Shown here one piece after another: positions 53,209 to 62,882 of a DNA stretch of 64,000 bases. The DNA is from Pseudoselenomonas ruminantium (GTDB lineage: Bacteria > Bacillota > Negativicutes > Selenomonadales > Selenomonadaceae): positions 1 to 64,000 of the forward strand of contig SVBZ01000009.1 of assembly GCA_015058575.1 (NCBI GenBank), written 5' to 3'. The stretch's first letter is position 1; each line of letters opens with the position of its first letter. The notes beneath the pieces were generated by a model. The model saw only the letters and a program-made list of their open reading frames with translations. It had not been told where the DNA came from and did not search any database. The position numbers and the translations under genes were made by a program.

Positions 53209-55014
53209 TTACTGCTCCTGCTTATTCTCTTTTTTCTTGACAGCCGTGCGGATGGAGAGCTCGCGGAGCTGTTTCTCCTCAACCGGCGACGGTGCAGCCG
53301 ACATGACGTCGCGGGCACTCTGGTTTTTCGGGAACGCGATGACATCGCGGATGGAATCGCGTTTTGCCATGAGCATGACGAGACGGTCAAGGCCGAATGC
53401 CAGACCACCATGTGGCGGCGTACCATACTGGAACGCATCCATCATGAAGCCGAACTTCTCATGCGCCTGCTCATAGGTGAGGCCCAGAGACTCGAAGACT
53501 TTCTCCTGCAGCTCTGCGTTGTAGATACGCAGCGAACCGCCACCGACTTCGACGCCATTGAGGACCATATCGTAAGCCTTAGCTTTTACGCGGCCCGGGT
53601 CGGACTGCAGATACTGGATATCCTCATCACGCGGTGCCGTGAACGGATGGTGCATAGCCTTCCAGCGTTTCTCCTCGTCGCTCCACTCGTACATCGGGAA
53701 GTCGACAACCCAAAGGAAGCGCAGGGCATCCGGATCGATGAGGTTGCGCTCTTTACCCATCTCAAGACGGAGCTGGCCCAGAGCCGTATCGACAACGAGG
53801 CGCTTGTCGGCAACGACAAGCAGCAGGTCGCCCGTCTTGGCACCCGTAGCCTCAGCGATCTTGGCAAACGTCTCATCGCTGTAGAATTTCTTGAACGGGC
53901 TCTTGATGCCCTCTTCGCTGTACTGGATCCAGGCAAGGCCCTTCGCGCCATAGATCTGGACGAACTTGACGAGATCGTCGAGGCGGCGGCGCGGGATGTC
54001 AGCATAGCCGTCAACCTTGATGCACTTGACCATGCCGCCGTTTTCGATAACGGCGTTGAATACCTTGAAGTCCGAACCTTTGACGAACTCGGAGATATCC
54101 ATGAGCGGCATATCGAAGCGGAGATCCGGCTTATCGGAACCGTATTTATCCATAGCCGTATCCCAATCCATGCGCTCAAACGGCGTCTCGATCTTCGCAC
54201 CGATAGCCTTCTCGAACATCTCTTTAGCGAGCTCTTCCATCAAGGACAGGATCTGATCCTGATCCATGAAGGACATCTCGATGTCGAGCTGCGTGAACTC
54301 CGGCTGACGGTCAGCACGAAGGTCCTCATCACGGAAGCAGCGGACAATCTGGAAATACTTCTCGAAGCCAGCGACCTGCAGGATCTGCTTGAAGATCTGC
54401 GGAGACTGCGGCAGAGCGTAGAACTCACCCGGATTTACGCGGCTCGGAACGAGGAAGTCACGCGCACCTTCCGGCGTGCTCTTGCAGAGCATCGGCGTCT
54501 CGATCTCGAGGAAGCCGTTGCGGTCAAAGAAGTCGCGCATGATTTTCGTGACGCGGTGACGCAGCATGATGTTCTTCTGCATCTCCGGACGGCGAAGATC
54601 CAGATAACGATACTTGAGGCGAATCTTCTCATCGACATCGACACCATCCTGGATATAGAACGGCGGCGTTTTCGCCTCATTGAGGATACGCAGCTCAGCG
54701 CAAACGACCTCAACTTCACCAGTCTCCATATTCGGATTGATGGTCTCTTCGCTGCGGGCACGGATTTTACCGCGGACAGCGATGCAGAACTCGTTACGCA
54801 GGGACTCAGCCTTGTGGAACGTGCCCTCATTCATGGAAGCCTCATCGAATACGACCTGCACGAAACCGGAACGGTCACGCATGTCAACGAAAATCAGACC
54901 GCCATGGTCACGACGACGGGAGACCCAGCCGCACAGGACGACTTCCTGGTCAACGTCGGTTTTGCGAAGTGCACCGCAGTGATGCGTGCGCTTCATGCCT
55001 TGTAATGTTTCCAT
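53209..55014 (-). CDS. aspS: Aspartyl-tRNA synthetase
   Basis: 601 residues, bacterial type. The N-terminal anticodon-binding OB domain has GWVSRRRDHGGLIFVDMRDRSG. Class II motif 2 is FRDEDLRADRQPEFTQLD and motif 3 is GLAFGLDRLVML. The bacterial GAD insertion lies in between (~residues 290-420). Its ATG shares one base with the hisS stop (TAATG), so both synthetases are co-translated. Last gene of the hemZ-hisS-aspS run, closed by a strong terminator. Confidence 0.97.
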   Translation of the reverse strand: METLQGMKRTHHCGALRKTDVDQEVVLCGWVSRRRDHGGLIFVDMRDRSGFVQVVFDEASMNEGTFHKAESLRNEFCIAVRGKIRARSEETINPNMETGEVEVVCAELRILNEAKTPPFYIQDGVDVDEKIRLKYRYLDLRRPEMQKNIMLRHRVTKIMRDFFDRNGFLEIETPMLCKSTPEGARDFLVPSRVNPGEFYALPQSPQIFKQILQVAGFEKYFQIVRCFRDEDLRADRQPEFTQLDIEMSFMDQDQILSLMEELAKEMFEKAIGAKIETPFERMDWDTAMDKYGSDKPDLRFDMPLMDISEFVKGSDFKVFNAVIENGGMVKCIKVDGYADIPRRRLDDLVKFVQIYGAKGLAWIQYSEEGIKSPFKKFYSDETFAKIAEATGAKTGDLLLVVADKRLVVDTALGQLRLEMGKERNLIDPDALRFLWVVDFPMYEWSDEEKRWKAMHHPFTAPRDEDIQYLQSDPGRVKAKAYDMVLNGVEVGGGSLRIYNAELQEKVFESLGLTYEQAHEKFGFMMDAFQYGTPPHGGLAFGLDRLVMLMAKRDSIRDVIAFPKNQSARDVMSAAPSPVEEKQLRELSIRTAVKKKENKQEQ

Positions 55015-56279
55015 TAACCTTTCACCTCAGCACATAGCTTTTCTATTATTGTATCAAAAGAAACCTTCTGCTGCTCGCTCTTTTCCATATCTTTGAGCAT
55101 CACGCAGGATTCTTTGACTTCGTCTTCACCGATGATCAGCGCAAAGCGGGCATTCGCCTTGTTTGCCTGTTTCATCTGGGCCTTCATACTGCGGCCCGCA
55201 TAATCCATACCAGCCTTGAGGCCAGCCTGGCGCAGCTGCGTCAATAGCTTAAACGCAGGGCCCTGAGCCGCATCACCGAGCGCCACCACATAGGCGTCCG
55301 TCTTCTTGTCCATCTCTGGCAGCAAATTCTGCTTCTCGAGGGCCAAAAGGACGCGCTCAAGTCCCGTAGCAAAGCCAACAGCTGGCGTCGGCTTGCCGCC
55401 GATTTCCTCGATGAGGCCATCGTAGCGGCCACCGCCGGCGACAGCACTCTGTGCGCCCAGCGGCGCGTACTTGATTTCAAACGCCGTCTTTGTGTAGTAG
55501 TCGAGGCCGCGAACGAGGCGCGGGTCGAGCTCGAACTCGATGCCGGCATCAGTAAGATACTGCTGAACCTTGTGGAAATGCTCCTGGCACTCGTCGCAGA
55601 GGCAGTCCGTGATTTTCGGCGCATCGGCCATGTACGGCTTATCGGCATCGGCCTTGCAGTCGAGGATTCTGAGCGGACTGCGCTCGAAACGGTCTTTGCA
55701 GTCGTCGCAGAGATCGTCGAGCTTATCGCGGAAATAGTCCTGCAGGACCTCGCGATACTTTGGACGGCAGTGCGGGCAGCCGACCGAGTTGAGGCTCAGC
55801 TTGAGGTCTTTAAGGCCCAAAGAACGCAAGAAATCGATGGCGACCATGATGACCTCTGCATCGACCATCGGGTTCTCTTCGCCGAGCGCCTCGACGCCGA
55901 ACTGATGGAACTCACGCATGCGGCCGGCCTGCGGACGGTCGTAGCGGAACATCGAGCCGATATAGAAGAGCTTCACGAGCGAAGAATCGCCGTAGAGCTT
56001 GTTCTGCAGATAGGCGCGCACAGCCGAAGCCGTATTCTCCGGACGCAGCGTGATGCTGCGGTCGCCGCGATCCTTGAACGTATACATCTCCTTATCGACG
56101 ACATCGGTACCCTCGCCGATGCCGCGATGGAAAAGCTCGGTATGCTCGAAGACCGGCGTACGGATTTCCTCGAATCCATAGCGGCTGCAGAGCTCACGAA
56201 TCTTCTGTTCAACATAATTCCATTCGCCGACTGTATCGGGCAGAATATCCTTGGTTCCCCGCGGGGCATTGGTTAACAT
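55014..56279 (-). CDS. hisS: Histidyl-tRNA synthetase
   Basis: 421 residues, class II. TLRPENTASAVRAY (motif 2 side), FRYDRPQAGRMREFHQFGVE, the HisA-type LVRGLDYYTKTAFE and motif 3 GGGRYDGLIEEIGG...GFATGLERVL are all present. The middle contains a cysteine-rich stretch (CPHC, CDDC, CLCDEC; residues ~165-230), found in many Firmicutes enzymes and probably zinc-binding. The C-terminal anticodon domain is complete. It overlaps hemZ by seven bases. Confidence 0.97.
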   Translation of the reverse strand: MLTNAPRGTKDILPDTVGEWNYVEQKIRELCSRYGFEEIRTPVFEHTELFHRGIGEGTDVVDKEMYTFKDRGDRSITLRPENTASAVRAYLQNKLYGDSSLVKLFYIGSMFRYDRPQAGRMREFHQFGVEALGEENPMVDAEVIMVAIDFLRSLGLKDLKLSLNSVGCPHCRPKYREVLQDYFRDKLDDLCDDCKDRFERSPLRILDCKADADKPYMADAPKITDCLCDECQEHFHKVQQYLTDAGIEFELDPRLVRGLDYYTKTAFEIKYAPLGAQSAVAGGGRYDGLIEEIGGKPTPAVGFATGLERVLLALEKQNLLPEMDKKTDAYVVALGDAAQGPAFKLLTQLRQAGLKAGMDYAGRSMKAQMKQANKANARFALIIGEDEVKESCVMLKDMEKSEQQKVSFDTIIEKLCAEVKG

Positions 56280-57811
56280 TCGTTGGTTTCCCCCTGTTTT
56301 CCGTAGGCCTCTTCGAGAAGCTGCCTGCGTTTTTCGATATAGATATCCACATCACGCAGATACGTCACCAAATCCTTGGCATTGAACGATGACTTCATGC
56401 GCTTGCGCGCAAAATCGACCACCTTGGTAGTCGCCGAACCACCGATTCCAAGGATTGTCTGGTGCTCCTCCATGATCTGGATGTTATACATGCCTTCGGC
56501 GCCAGGACGGCAGCAGCCTACATTCTCGAGGTCGCCGGCCATATAGCCCTGACGGTATAGATAATATGGCACATAGCCATGTTTTTCGATAAATGACATC
56601 GCGACTTCCGACATCCTGCGCGTCTCCGCATCGCCGGGGAGGTCGACGTGACGTTCCTCCATGATGAGCTTCAAGCGCGAGCCGCGTTTGAGCGCCAAAG
56701 CGTGCAGCGTAATGTCATCCGGCGCCAGCGCCGTGACCTTTTCCATCGTATCGCGCACATCGTCCGCCGTCTCGCCCGGCAGCCCCAGGATGAGATCCAT
56801 ATTGATCTCGGGAATCCCGGCCGCCCGCAGCGCGTGATACATATCTACTACAGCCTCTGGCGTATGCTGGCGGCCGATGAGCTTCAGCGTGCGCTGCTGC
56901 ATCGTCTGCGGATTGACACTGACGCGCGTGACATGATGGCCCGCCATCGCCTGGATCTTGGCCGGCGTGATGCTGTCGGGCCGCCCTGCCTCGACGGTGA
57001 ACTCAGCGACCTGCGGCCCATAGAAAGCATTATATACCATCTGCAGCATATCCGCAAAATAGCGGTCAGGAAGCGCCGTCGGCGTACCGCCGCCGATGTA
57101 TATATTCTGCACGGTAAATCCATACTGCACGACCGCCGCGCGCGCCGCATCAAGATCCTTGCGCAGCACTGCCATAAAGGCATCGAGCTGCTTTTCGCCC
57201 GGCAGGATATTAGCCGGGAACGAGCAGTACAGGCAGCGCGTCAGGCAGAATGGGATGCCGACATAGATACTGATGGTCTTCTGATCCGAAGTCTTCAGAA
57301 ACGGCAGCTGGCGGAAAGCCATCGGCGTGATGAGGCGGGCCTTCTGCTCACTGCAGGCAAAGTCCGTCATCAGCCGCTTGACGATAGCCTCCTCCTCCAT
57401 GCCATACGAAATCCAGCGATGGACGATTTTCGTCGGCCGGACTCCATGCAGAATGCCCCAGGGTGCCTGGGGCATTCCGAGCTCCTCCACAAAAATCTGG
57501 TAGAGATTGCGTTTGATCGTGCGGTTGACAGCGGCCCGTTCCAATTCATCGCGCTTGCCTACAGCCGTACGGCTATAGGCAAGACAGCTGCCATCCGCCC
57601 GGAAGAGCATGAGTGTCGTCTGCATATGCACGCGCTCGCCCTCGACGGCATCTGCTGCCTGCGGCAGGCGTTTGTTGACAACCGATAGCTGCTCGTAGTC
57701 ATACGTACCGCGCCGCCCTATCACCTCAACCTTGAACAGGCTCAGGACTTCGCGCGTTATCTTGGAAATGATTTCCTTCCTGGTGTTGAGCGTAAACGAT
57801 CTGACCTTCAA
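56273..57811 (-). CDS. hemZ: HemZ-like coproporphyrinogen dehydrogenase (radical SAM)
   Basis: 512 residues. A radical SAM protein of the HemN/HemZ type. The cluster motif is CLTRCLYCSF (Cys-x3-Cys-x2-Cys), preceded by ISIYVGIPF and followed by YIGGGTPTALP, MDLILGLPGET and LHALALKRGSRL. The long N-terminal extension (~160 residues) before the radical SAM core is typical of HemZ rather than HemN or HemW. Lies between fur and hisS, a common order in Firmicutes. Proposed step: oxygen-independent oxidation of coproporphyrinogen III; activity of HemZ is less certain than that of HemN. Confidence 0.88.
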   Translation of the reverse strand: MKVRSFTLNTRKEIISKITREVLSLFKVEVIGRRGTYDYEQLSVVNKRLPQAADAVEGERVHMQTTLMLFRADGSCLAYSRTAVGKRDELERAAVNRTIKRNLYQIFVEELGMPQAPWGILHGVRPTKIVHRWISYGMEEEAIVKRLMTDFACSEQKARLITPMAFRQLPFLKTSDQKTISIYVGIPFCLTRCLYCSFPANILPGEKQLDAFMAVLRKDLDAARAAVVQYGFTVQNIYIGGGTPTALPDRYFADMLQMVYNAFYGPQVAEFTVEAGRPDSITPAKIQAMAGHHVTRVSVNPQTMQQRTLKLIGRQHTPEAVVDMYHALRAAGIPEINMDLILGLPGETADDVRDTMEKVTALAPDDITLHALALKRGSRLKLIMEERHVDLPGDAETRRMSEVAMSFIEKHGYVPYYLYRQGYMAGDLENVGCCRPGAEGMYNIQIMEEHQTILGIGGSATTKVVDFARKRMKSSFNAKDLVTYLRDVDIYIEKRRQLLEEAYGKQGETNEC

Positions 57812-57815
57812 GAGC

Positions 57816-58259
57816 TTACTGACACTCCTTGCAGATGCCGTAGAACTTCACCTGATGGTTCTCGACATGGAATCCCATCTTCTGCTCGATATCATGTTCA
57901 AGGTCTTCGAGCAGGTCATCCTCAAACTCCGTGACCTTGCCGCATTTCGTGCAGATCAGATGGTGATGATGATGCTCCGACGGATTCGTAGCATTCACCT
58001 CGTAGCGGCTGCAGCCATCACCGAACTCCATCTTCTGCAGGATGCCCAAATCCGACAGCAGCTCCAGGCTCCGGTAGACCGTTGCGAGGCCAATCTCAGA
58101 CTTCCTGTCCCGCAGGATGCCATGGACATCCTCGGCCGACAGATGTTCGCCCGGATGATCGAGGAAAATCTGCAGGACCGTCTGGCGCTGCGGCGTCATC
58201 TTATGCTGCCGTGCCTGCAAACGCGCCTTGAGGTCTTCCATCGTAAAAGTTTGTGCCAT
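57816..58259 (-). CDS. fur: Fur family metal-responsive repressor
   Basis: 147 residues. Winged helix (MTPQRQTVLQIF, LSAEDVHGIL, IGLATVYRSLELLSDLGI), then the regulatory metal site HHHHHLICTKCGKVTEF and C-terminal HVENHQVKFYGICKECQ with the second C-x2-C. The zinc-binding cysteines and sensing histidines are complete. Fur, Zur and PerR cannot be separated from this alone. Its own promoter is visible, and it is followed after four bases by hemZ, linking iron sensing and haem synthesis. Confidence 0.93.
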   Translation of the reverse strand: MAQTFTMEDLKARLQARQHKMTPQRQTVLQIFLDHPGEHLSAEDVHGILRDRKSEIGLATVYRSLELLSDLGILQKMEFGDGCSRYEVNATNPSEHHHHHLICTKCGKVTEFEDDLLEDLEHDIEQKMGFHVENHQVKFYGICKECQ

Positions 58260-58325
58260 AATCTCAACTCCTTACATTGCTCTCATTTATGATCAGCCTA
58301 TGTCGTAATTCATTCAAATACTAAC

Positions 58326-58354
58326 ATTATACCTTACCAGGCATCAAATATCAA
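58326..58354 (-). promoter_or_regulatory. Promoter of fur
   Basis: On the minus strand TTGATA (58349-58354) and TATAAT (58326-58331) are 17 bp apart, about 67 bp upstream of the fur ATG. AAGGAG precedes the start codon. The AT-rich leader could hold an operator for self-regulation. Confidence 0.7.
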
Positions 58355-58392
58355 ACGAATTACCAGTAAACTGCCCAATTTCACAGAAAATA

Positions 58393-60618
58393 TCAATTGC
58401 CGCTCTGGCTGCGCCCCATCGAACGCGTAACGCTATAGACATCCTTGAGCCGGCGCAGTTTCGTCACGAGCTGGCTGACCTGCGTCGAATTGCGCACGTC
58501 AAGCCCCAGTACGATGGTCGATGTCTTGTTGCTGCGGTTCGGATTGGCATTGATGCTGTGGATGTTGATTTTCATCTCCGTCGGCACAGCCAGCACATTG
58601 GTCAGGATACCGCGGCGGTCGTTGCAGACGATTTCGAGCTCCACCGTATACTGCTTATCGAGGCCGATATCCCAGCTGACGTCAATGAGCCGCGAAAAGT
58701 CCGTATCCTGCAGCAGATTGGGACAGTCGGTGCGATGTACCGATACGCCGCGTCCGCGCGTGACAAAGCCGACGATCGGATCGCCAGGAATCGGATTGCA
58801 GCAGCGGGCCAGGCGGACCATGACCCCGCTTTCGCCCTCAACGAGCACGCCATGACTGGATTTAGACGTCTTGCCATTCTGCTGCGGCTGTTTGAGCTTG
58901 GCAATCATCTGCGAGATATCCGGCGGCGTATTCTCCTTGACCTCTTTCTTATGCAGCTCGATGAGCTTGGTCATGATGCCATGCAGGGGCACGCCGCCAA
59001 ACCCCAGCGTCGCCAGCAGGTCATCCTCGCTGAGGATATTGAACTTCTTAGCTACCTCCAGCAGCCGTCCCTCTTTCATGAGCACCTTGGACGGATAGCC
59101 GAGGCGCTTGGCCTCGTCGCGTATAAGTTCCAGCCCGCGCTCGATATTTTCCTCGCGCTTCTCTTTCTTGAACCACGAGCGGATCTTGCTGCGCGTCTCT
59201 GAAGATGCCACGATGTTGAGCCAGTCACGGCTCGGGCCGCTATTGGCCTTGTTCGTGATAACCGAGACGATATCGCCATTCTTGAGCTTGTGCTCGAGCG
59301 GCACGAGCTTGCCATTGACCTTGGCGCCGACGCAGTGATGGCCGACCTCGGTGTGGATGCGGTAGGCAAAGTCAATCGGGATCGAGCCCTTCGGCAGATC
59401 GACGACATCACCCTTCGGCGTGAACACAAAGACCTCATCCGAAAAGATATCGACCTTGAGTGCCTCGAAATACTCCTTCGGATCGGAAAGCTCCTGCTGG
59501 AGATTCACCATCTGCCGCAGCCAGTTCATCTTCTGGTCCATGGCATTGCCAGCCGTAGCACCCTTGCCCGACTCCTTGTACTTCCAGTGCGCCGCGACAC
59601 CATACTCCGATACCTGATGCATCTGGAAGGTGCGGATCTGGATTTCCAGCGGATAGCCGCGGGTCATGACCGTCGTATGCAGCGACTGATAGCCATTGGA
59701 TTTCGGCATGGCGATATAGTCCTTGAACCGGCCCGGAATCGGCTTCCACATCGCATGGATAACGCCGAGCACGCCATAGCAGTCCTTGACCGTATCGACG
59801 AGTACGCGGACAGCCGAAAGGTCATAGATTTCGCTGATATCCTTGTGGTCGCGCTTCATCTTCTTGTAGATGCTGTAGAAATGCTTGGCCCGGCCATTGA
59901 TATCGGCCTTGATATGCGCCTCATCGAGTTTCCCGGCAATCTGCCCGATCGCGGTATCGATGAACGTCTGCCGCTCTTTGCGTTTCTGCTTGACGTTTTC
60001 GACCAGGTCGTAATAAATCTCCGGCTCAAGGTAGCGCAGGCAAAGATCCTCCAGCTCCCACTTGATATTCGAGATGCCGAGACGGTTCGCCAGCGGCGCA
60101 TAGATTTCGATGGTCTCCTTGGCTATGCGCTTCTGCTTGTCCGCGCGCATGAATTTCAGCGTGCGCATATTGTGCAAGCGGTCGGCCAGCTTGACCATGA
60201 TGACGCGGATGTCATTGGCCATCGCCAAAAACATCTTGCGGTAGTTCTCGAGCTGCACTTCTTCCTTGGACTTATACTGGATGCGGCCGAGCTTCGTGAC
60301 GCCATCGACAATCATGGCGACTTCCTCGCCAAACATCTCCGCGATCTGCTCTTTGGTATAGATGGTATCCTCGACCACATCATGCAGAAGTGCCGCACTG
60401 ATGGTCACATCATCGATATGCAGCTCCGTCAGGATCTGCGCGACATGCAGCGGATGGATGATATAGGCCTCGCCCGAAACGCGCGTCTGCCCCTCATGGG
60501 CTGCCGCTGCCAAATCATAGGCACGCTTTATAAGTGCCGTATCAGCATTCGGCTCATACGCCTGCACCGCTGCGATAATGGATGCAATGGACACGGGTGC
60601 TTTGTCTTTATCGTTCAT
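58393..60618 (-). CDS. relA: Bifunctional (p)ppGpp synthetase/hydrolase, RelA/SpoT family
   Basis: 741 residues from the ATG at 60616-60618, next to GAGGAGGGG; the upstream in-frame ATG lacks a ribosome site. The HD hydrolase domain has intact metal residues (YIIHPLHVA, LLHDVVEDT), then the synthetase domain (DLSAVRVLVDT, KSNGYQSLHTTV, EIQIRTFQMH). TGS (VFVFTPKGDVVDLPKGS), helical/zinc-finger (RCCNPIPGDPIVGFVTRGRGVSVHRTDCPN) and ACT domains follow. A long Rsh protein as in most Firmicutes. Starts 13 bases after recJ, so probably co-transcribed. Confidence 0.96.
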   Translation of the reverse strand: MNDKDKAPVSIASIIAAVQAYEPNADTALIKRAYDLAAAAHEGQTRVSGEAYIIHPLHVAQILTELHIDDVTISAALLHDVVEDTIYTKEQIAEMFGEEVAMIVDGVTKLGRIQYKSKEEVQLENYRKMFLAMANDIRVIMVKLADRLHNMRTLKFMRADKQKRIAKETIEIYAPLANRLGISNIKWELEDLCLRYLEPEIYYDLVENVKQKRKERQTFIDTAIGQIAGKLDEAHIKADINGRAKHFYSIYKKMKRDHKDISEIYDLSAVRVLVDTVKDCYGVLGVIHAMWKPIPGRFKDYIAMPKSNGYQSLHTTVMTRGYPLEIQIRTFQMHQVSEYGVAAHWKYKESGKGATAGNAMDQKMNWLRQMVNLQQELSDPKEYFEALKVDIFSDEVFVFTPKGDVVDLPKGSIPIDFAYRIHTEVGHHCVGAKVNGKLVPLEHKLKNGDIVSVITNKANSGPSRDWLNIVASSETRSKIRSWFKKEKREENIERGLELIRDEAKRLGYPSKVLMKEGRLLEVAKKFNILSEDDLLATLGFGGVPLHGIMTKLIELHKKEVKENTPPDISQMIAKLKQPQQNGKTSKSSHGVLVEGESGVMVRLARCCNPIPGDPIVGFVTRGRGVSVHRTDCPNLLQDTDFSRLIDVSWDIGLDKQYTVELEIVCNDRRGILTNVLAVPTEMKINIHSINANPNRSNKTSTIVLGLDVRNSTQVSQLVTKLRRLKDVYSVTRSMGRSQSGN

Positions 60619-60631
60619 TTCTTTCCCCTCC

Positions 60632-62611
60632 TCAGCGATGCCGGCGATACGTCGGTGAATGCTCAAGCTCCATCCGCCCCGTTGCTTTGGGCAGATAGTA
60701 GCAGTTTTCCTTTAAATCAAGCCGCAGAAGCCCCAGCTCCTGGAAAATGCGCAGCCCTGTGCTCATGGTATACAGCGAGATATGCTGCCCGCGCTGGCAA
60801 AAGCTCAGCGTGAGCTCCGCCGCCGTATAGGGGATATGTTCCTCCTGCTGCTGGATACCGTATAAGAAACGGTATATCTCCACCAGCTGCCCGCGCTCAG
60901 GAAATACCTTCTCCCCATCGGCAGGGCCAAGCGTATCCACCATGCACTGCAGGCTGCGGCGCCCCTGCCACTCATTGATGGCCGGGCTGTAGACCATGTC
61001 AATCGCCTCAGCATTGACAACACCTGCATACTCGCTCTTGTTCCAATACAAGGCGTTGATTGGGGCCGCCGGTTTTCCCACCTGGAAGCGAAGATGCTGC
61101 TTCTGGCTGCCGATTGCCGCCGCGCCCATCGCCCGAATCCCGCGGCAGCCGAACAGCGGCTTGGGATTGCCCATACCATAGGGCTCAAAAAGCGCCAGCT
61201 CCTCGACCAGCTCGAAGGTGATATCCTCCGGTGCCAGCTCAAACTCGACTTTGACCTTCGGGATATAGTCCTCAGCGGAAAGCGTCTCTGCGGCCACCTG
61301 GCAGAATGCCACGCGAAAAGCATCAAGCTCCGCCAGCGCCACGGAAAGGCCCGCCGCCTGTGCATGGCCGCCGAACTGGATGATATGATCGCTGCACTTT
61401 TTCAGCGCCTCATACATATGCAGCCCCTCGATGCTGCGGCAGGAGCCCTTGCAAACGCCATCTTCCTGAATGCTCATGACGATGACAGGCTTGTAATACC
61501 TCTCCACCAGCCGCGAAGCCACGATGCCGATGACGCCGGGATTCCAAGCCTTTCCCGCCACAACGATGGCCGGCATATTCGCCAGATCTTTGCCCGCCAG
61601 CTGATCTTCGGCAAGCTTCAGTATCTCCTGCTCGATGGCCTGCCGCTGGCTGTTGAGCCTATCAAGCTCTTGGGCCAGCTTTTCCGCTTCTTCTTTATTT
61701 TCGGCAAGCAGCAGCCGAACCCCTTTTTCTCCCGAACCGATTCTTCCCGCTGCATTGAGCCGCGGCGCGAGCTGAAAGCCGACATGGCCGGCATTTATTG
61801 CCTTATCCTGGATGCCTGCGACGCGGACCAATGCCCGCACACCGGCAAATGAAGAATCCTGCATGGCCGCAAGACCTTCCTTGACGATGCGGCGATTCTC
61901 GCCCGTAAGCGGCACGATATCCGCCACGGTGCCAAGCGCCACGAGCTCCAAGTCCTGCGCATAATCCTCGTCCTCAAGCTCGCGCCATAGTGCCTGGCAA
62001 AGCTTGAAGGCCACGCCGGCACCGCAAAGCTCCTTGTCGGGATACGCACAATCGGCCCGATGCGGATTGACGACAGCCAGCGCATCGGGCAGCACATCCC
62101 CCGGCAGATGATGATCGGTCACGATGATATCGAGTTTTCCCTTCATCGCCGCCACATCAGCCACCGAGGCAATGCCACAGTCAACAGACACCAGCAGCGT
62201 CACGCCCTTGGCCGCAATCTGCTGCAGCGCCGGCAAATTGAACCCATATCCTTCCTTCACGCGGTCAGGGATATGAAAAGACACCTTAGCCCCGAGTGCC
62301 TTCAAATTATGCACGAGCAGCGACGTCGCCGACATGCCGTCCACATCATAGTCGCCATAGACCATGATGCGCTCCTCACCTTCAATCGCCTGCTTGATGC
62401 GCGCCACAGCCTTATCCATATCCTTCAGCAAAAACGGATCGTGGAACGGCTGCTTCTCCGGATGCAGGAAGCGCTCGGCGGAATCTATATCCGTAAGACC
62501 ACGATGCCACAAAATACCGGCAGCCATTTCCGTAATGCCCAATTGCCGGGCAAACACCGCCGACTCCGGCACCGTATCATAAAGTTTCCATTCTTTCAAC
62601 ATTGTATACAA
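60632..62611 (-). CDS. recJ: Single-stranded-DNA exonuclease RecJ
   Basis: 659 residues. DHH-family 5'-3' exonuclease: motif I MVYGDYDVDGMSATSLL, motif II SVDCGI, motif III VTDHHLPGD and the DHHA1 domain motif QFGGHAQAAGLSV. Then comes the OB-like C-terminal domain (LRFQVGKPAAPINALYWNK). Firmicutes RecJ proteins often have an additional C-terminal domain; here ~100 residues follow. First gene of the recJ-relA pair. Confidence 0.95.
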   Translation of the reverse strand: MYTMLKEWKLYDTVPESAVFARQLGITEMAAGILWHRGLTDIDSAERFLHPEKQPFHDPFLLKDMDKAVARIKQAIEGEERIMVYGDYDVDGMSATSLLVHNLKALGAKVSFHIPDRVKEGYGFNLPALQQIAAKGVTLLVSVDCGIASVADVAAMKGKLDIIVTDHHLPGDVLPDALAVVNPHRADCAYPDKELCGAGVAFKLCQALWRELEDEDYAQDLELVALGTVADIVPLTGENRRIVKEGLAAMQDSSFAGVRALVRVAGIQDKAINAGHVGFQLAPRLNAAGRIGSGEKGVRLLLAENKEEAEKLAQELDRLNSQRQAIEQEILKLAEDQLAGKDLANMPAIVVAGKAWNPGVIGIVASRLVERYYKPVIVMSIQEDGVCKGSCRSIEGLHMYEALKKCSDHIIQFGGHAQAAGLSVALAELDAFRVAFCQVAAETLSAEDYIPKVKVEFELAPEDITFELVEELALFEPYGMGNPKPLFGCRGIRAMGAAAIGSQKQHLRFQVGKPAAPINALYWNKSEYAGVVNAEAIDMVYSPAINEWQGRRSLQCMVDTLGPADGEKVFPERGQLVEIYRFLYGIQQQEEHIPYTAAELTLSFCQRGQHISLYTMSTGLRIFQELGLLRLDLKENCYYLPKATGRMELEHSPTYRRHR

Positions 62612-62707
62612 CTCCCAGACTATATATTAGCCTATTTTAGCGCTTTTATCCATATTTTTCTAGAAAATAGAACACTTTAGCCCACATGTACACCAAAATA
62701 CGGCAGA

Positions 62708-62773
62708 TTGACTTGTCAACCTGACTTGTCAACCTGCCGTACCCCATTGACAAGTCAACTTCTGACCTGTCAA
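62708..62773. repeat. Array of four TTGAC-type motifs
   Basis: TTGACTTGTCAA (62708), CTGACTTGTCAA (62721), TTGACAAGTCAA (62747) and CTGACCTGTCAA (62762), in the gap between recJ and secF. The inverted first and third copies could pair with each other. This is the densest cluster in the window and lies in a core, not mobile, region. Confidence 0.75.
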
Positions 62774-62834
62774 CCCGCTGTCATCCCAGCGCAGCAGATA
62801 CGACACGCTAAGGCATACTGGTTCCGCAGCAGAC

Positions 62835-62876
62835 AAAAAGACGCCTAGAACCCGTGTGAGTTCTAGGCGCCTTTTC
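62835..62876 (-). terminator. Rho-independent terminator of secDF
   Basis: On the minus strand GGCGCCTAGAAC pairs with GTTCTAGGCGTC around an 8-base loop, followed by TTTTT. Directly after the secF stop. Confidence 0.9.
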
Positions 62877-62882
62877 TTGTAT

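Noticed and set aside
53161..55005. 614-codon open frame on the plus strand
   Set aside because: It is the exact antisense of aspS, whose motifs are intact; no ribosome site or family match.
56648..57688. 346-codon plus-strand open frame
   Set aside because: Antisense of hemZ.
59290..60813. 507-codon plus-strand open frame
   Set aside because: Antisense to relA/recJ in GC-biased codons; the minus-strand genes are certain.
62700..62780. CRISPR array suggested by repeated short motifs
   Set aside because: Repeats are only 12 bp with irregular spacing and no cas genes; it is the TTGAC-NN-GTCAA family.
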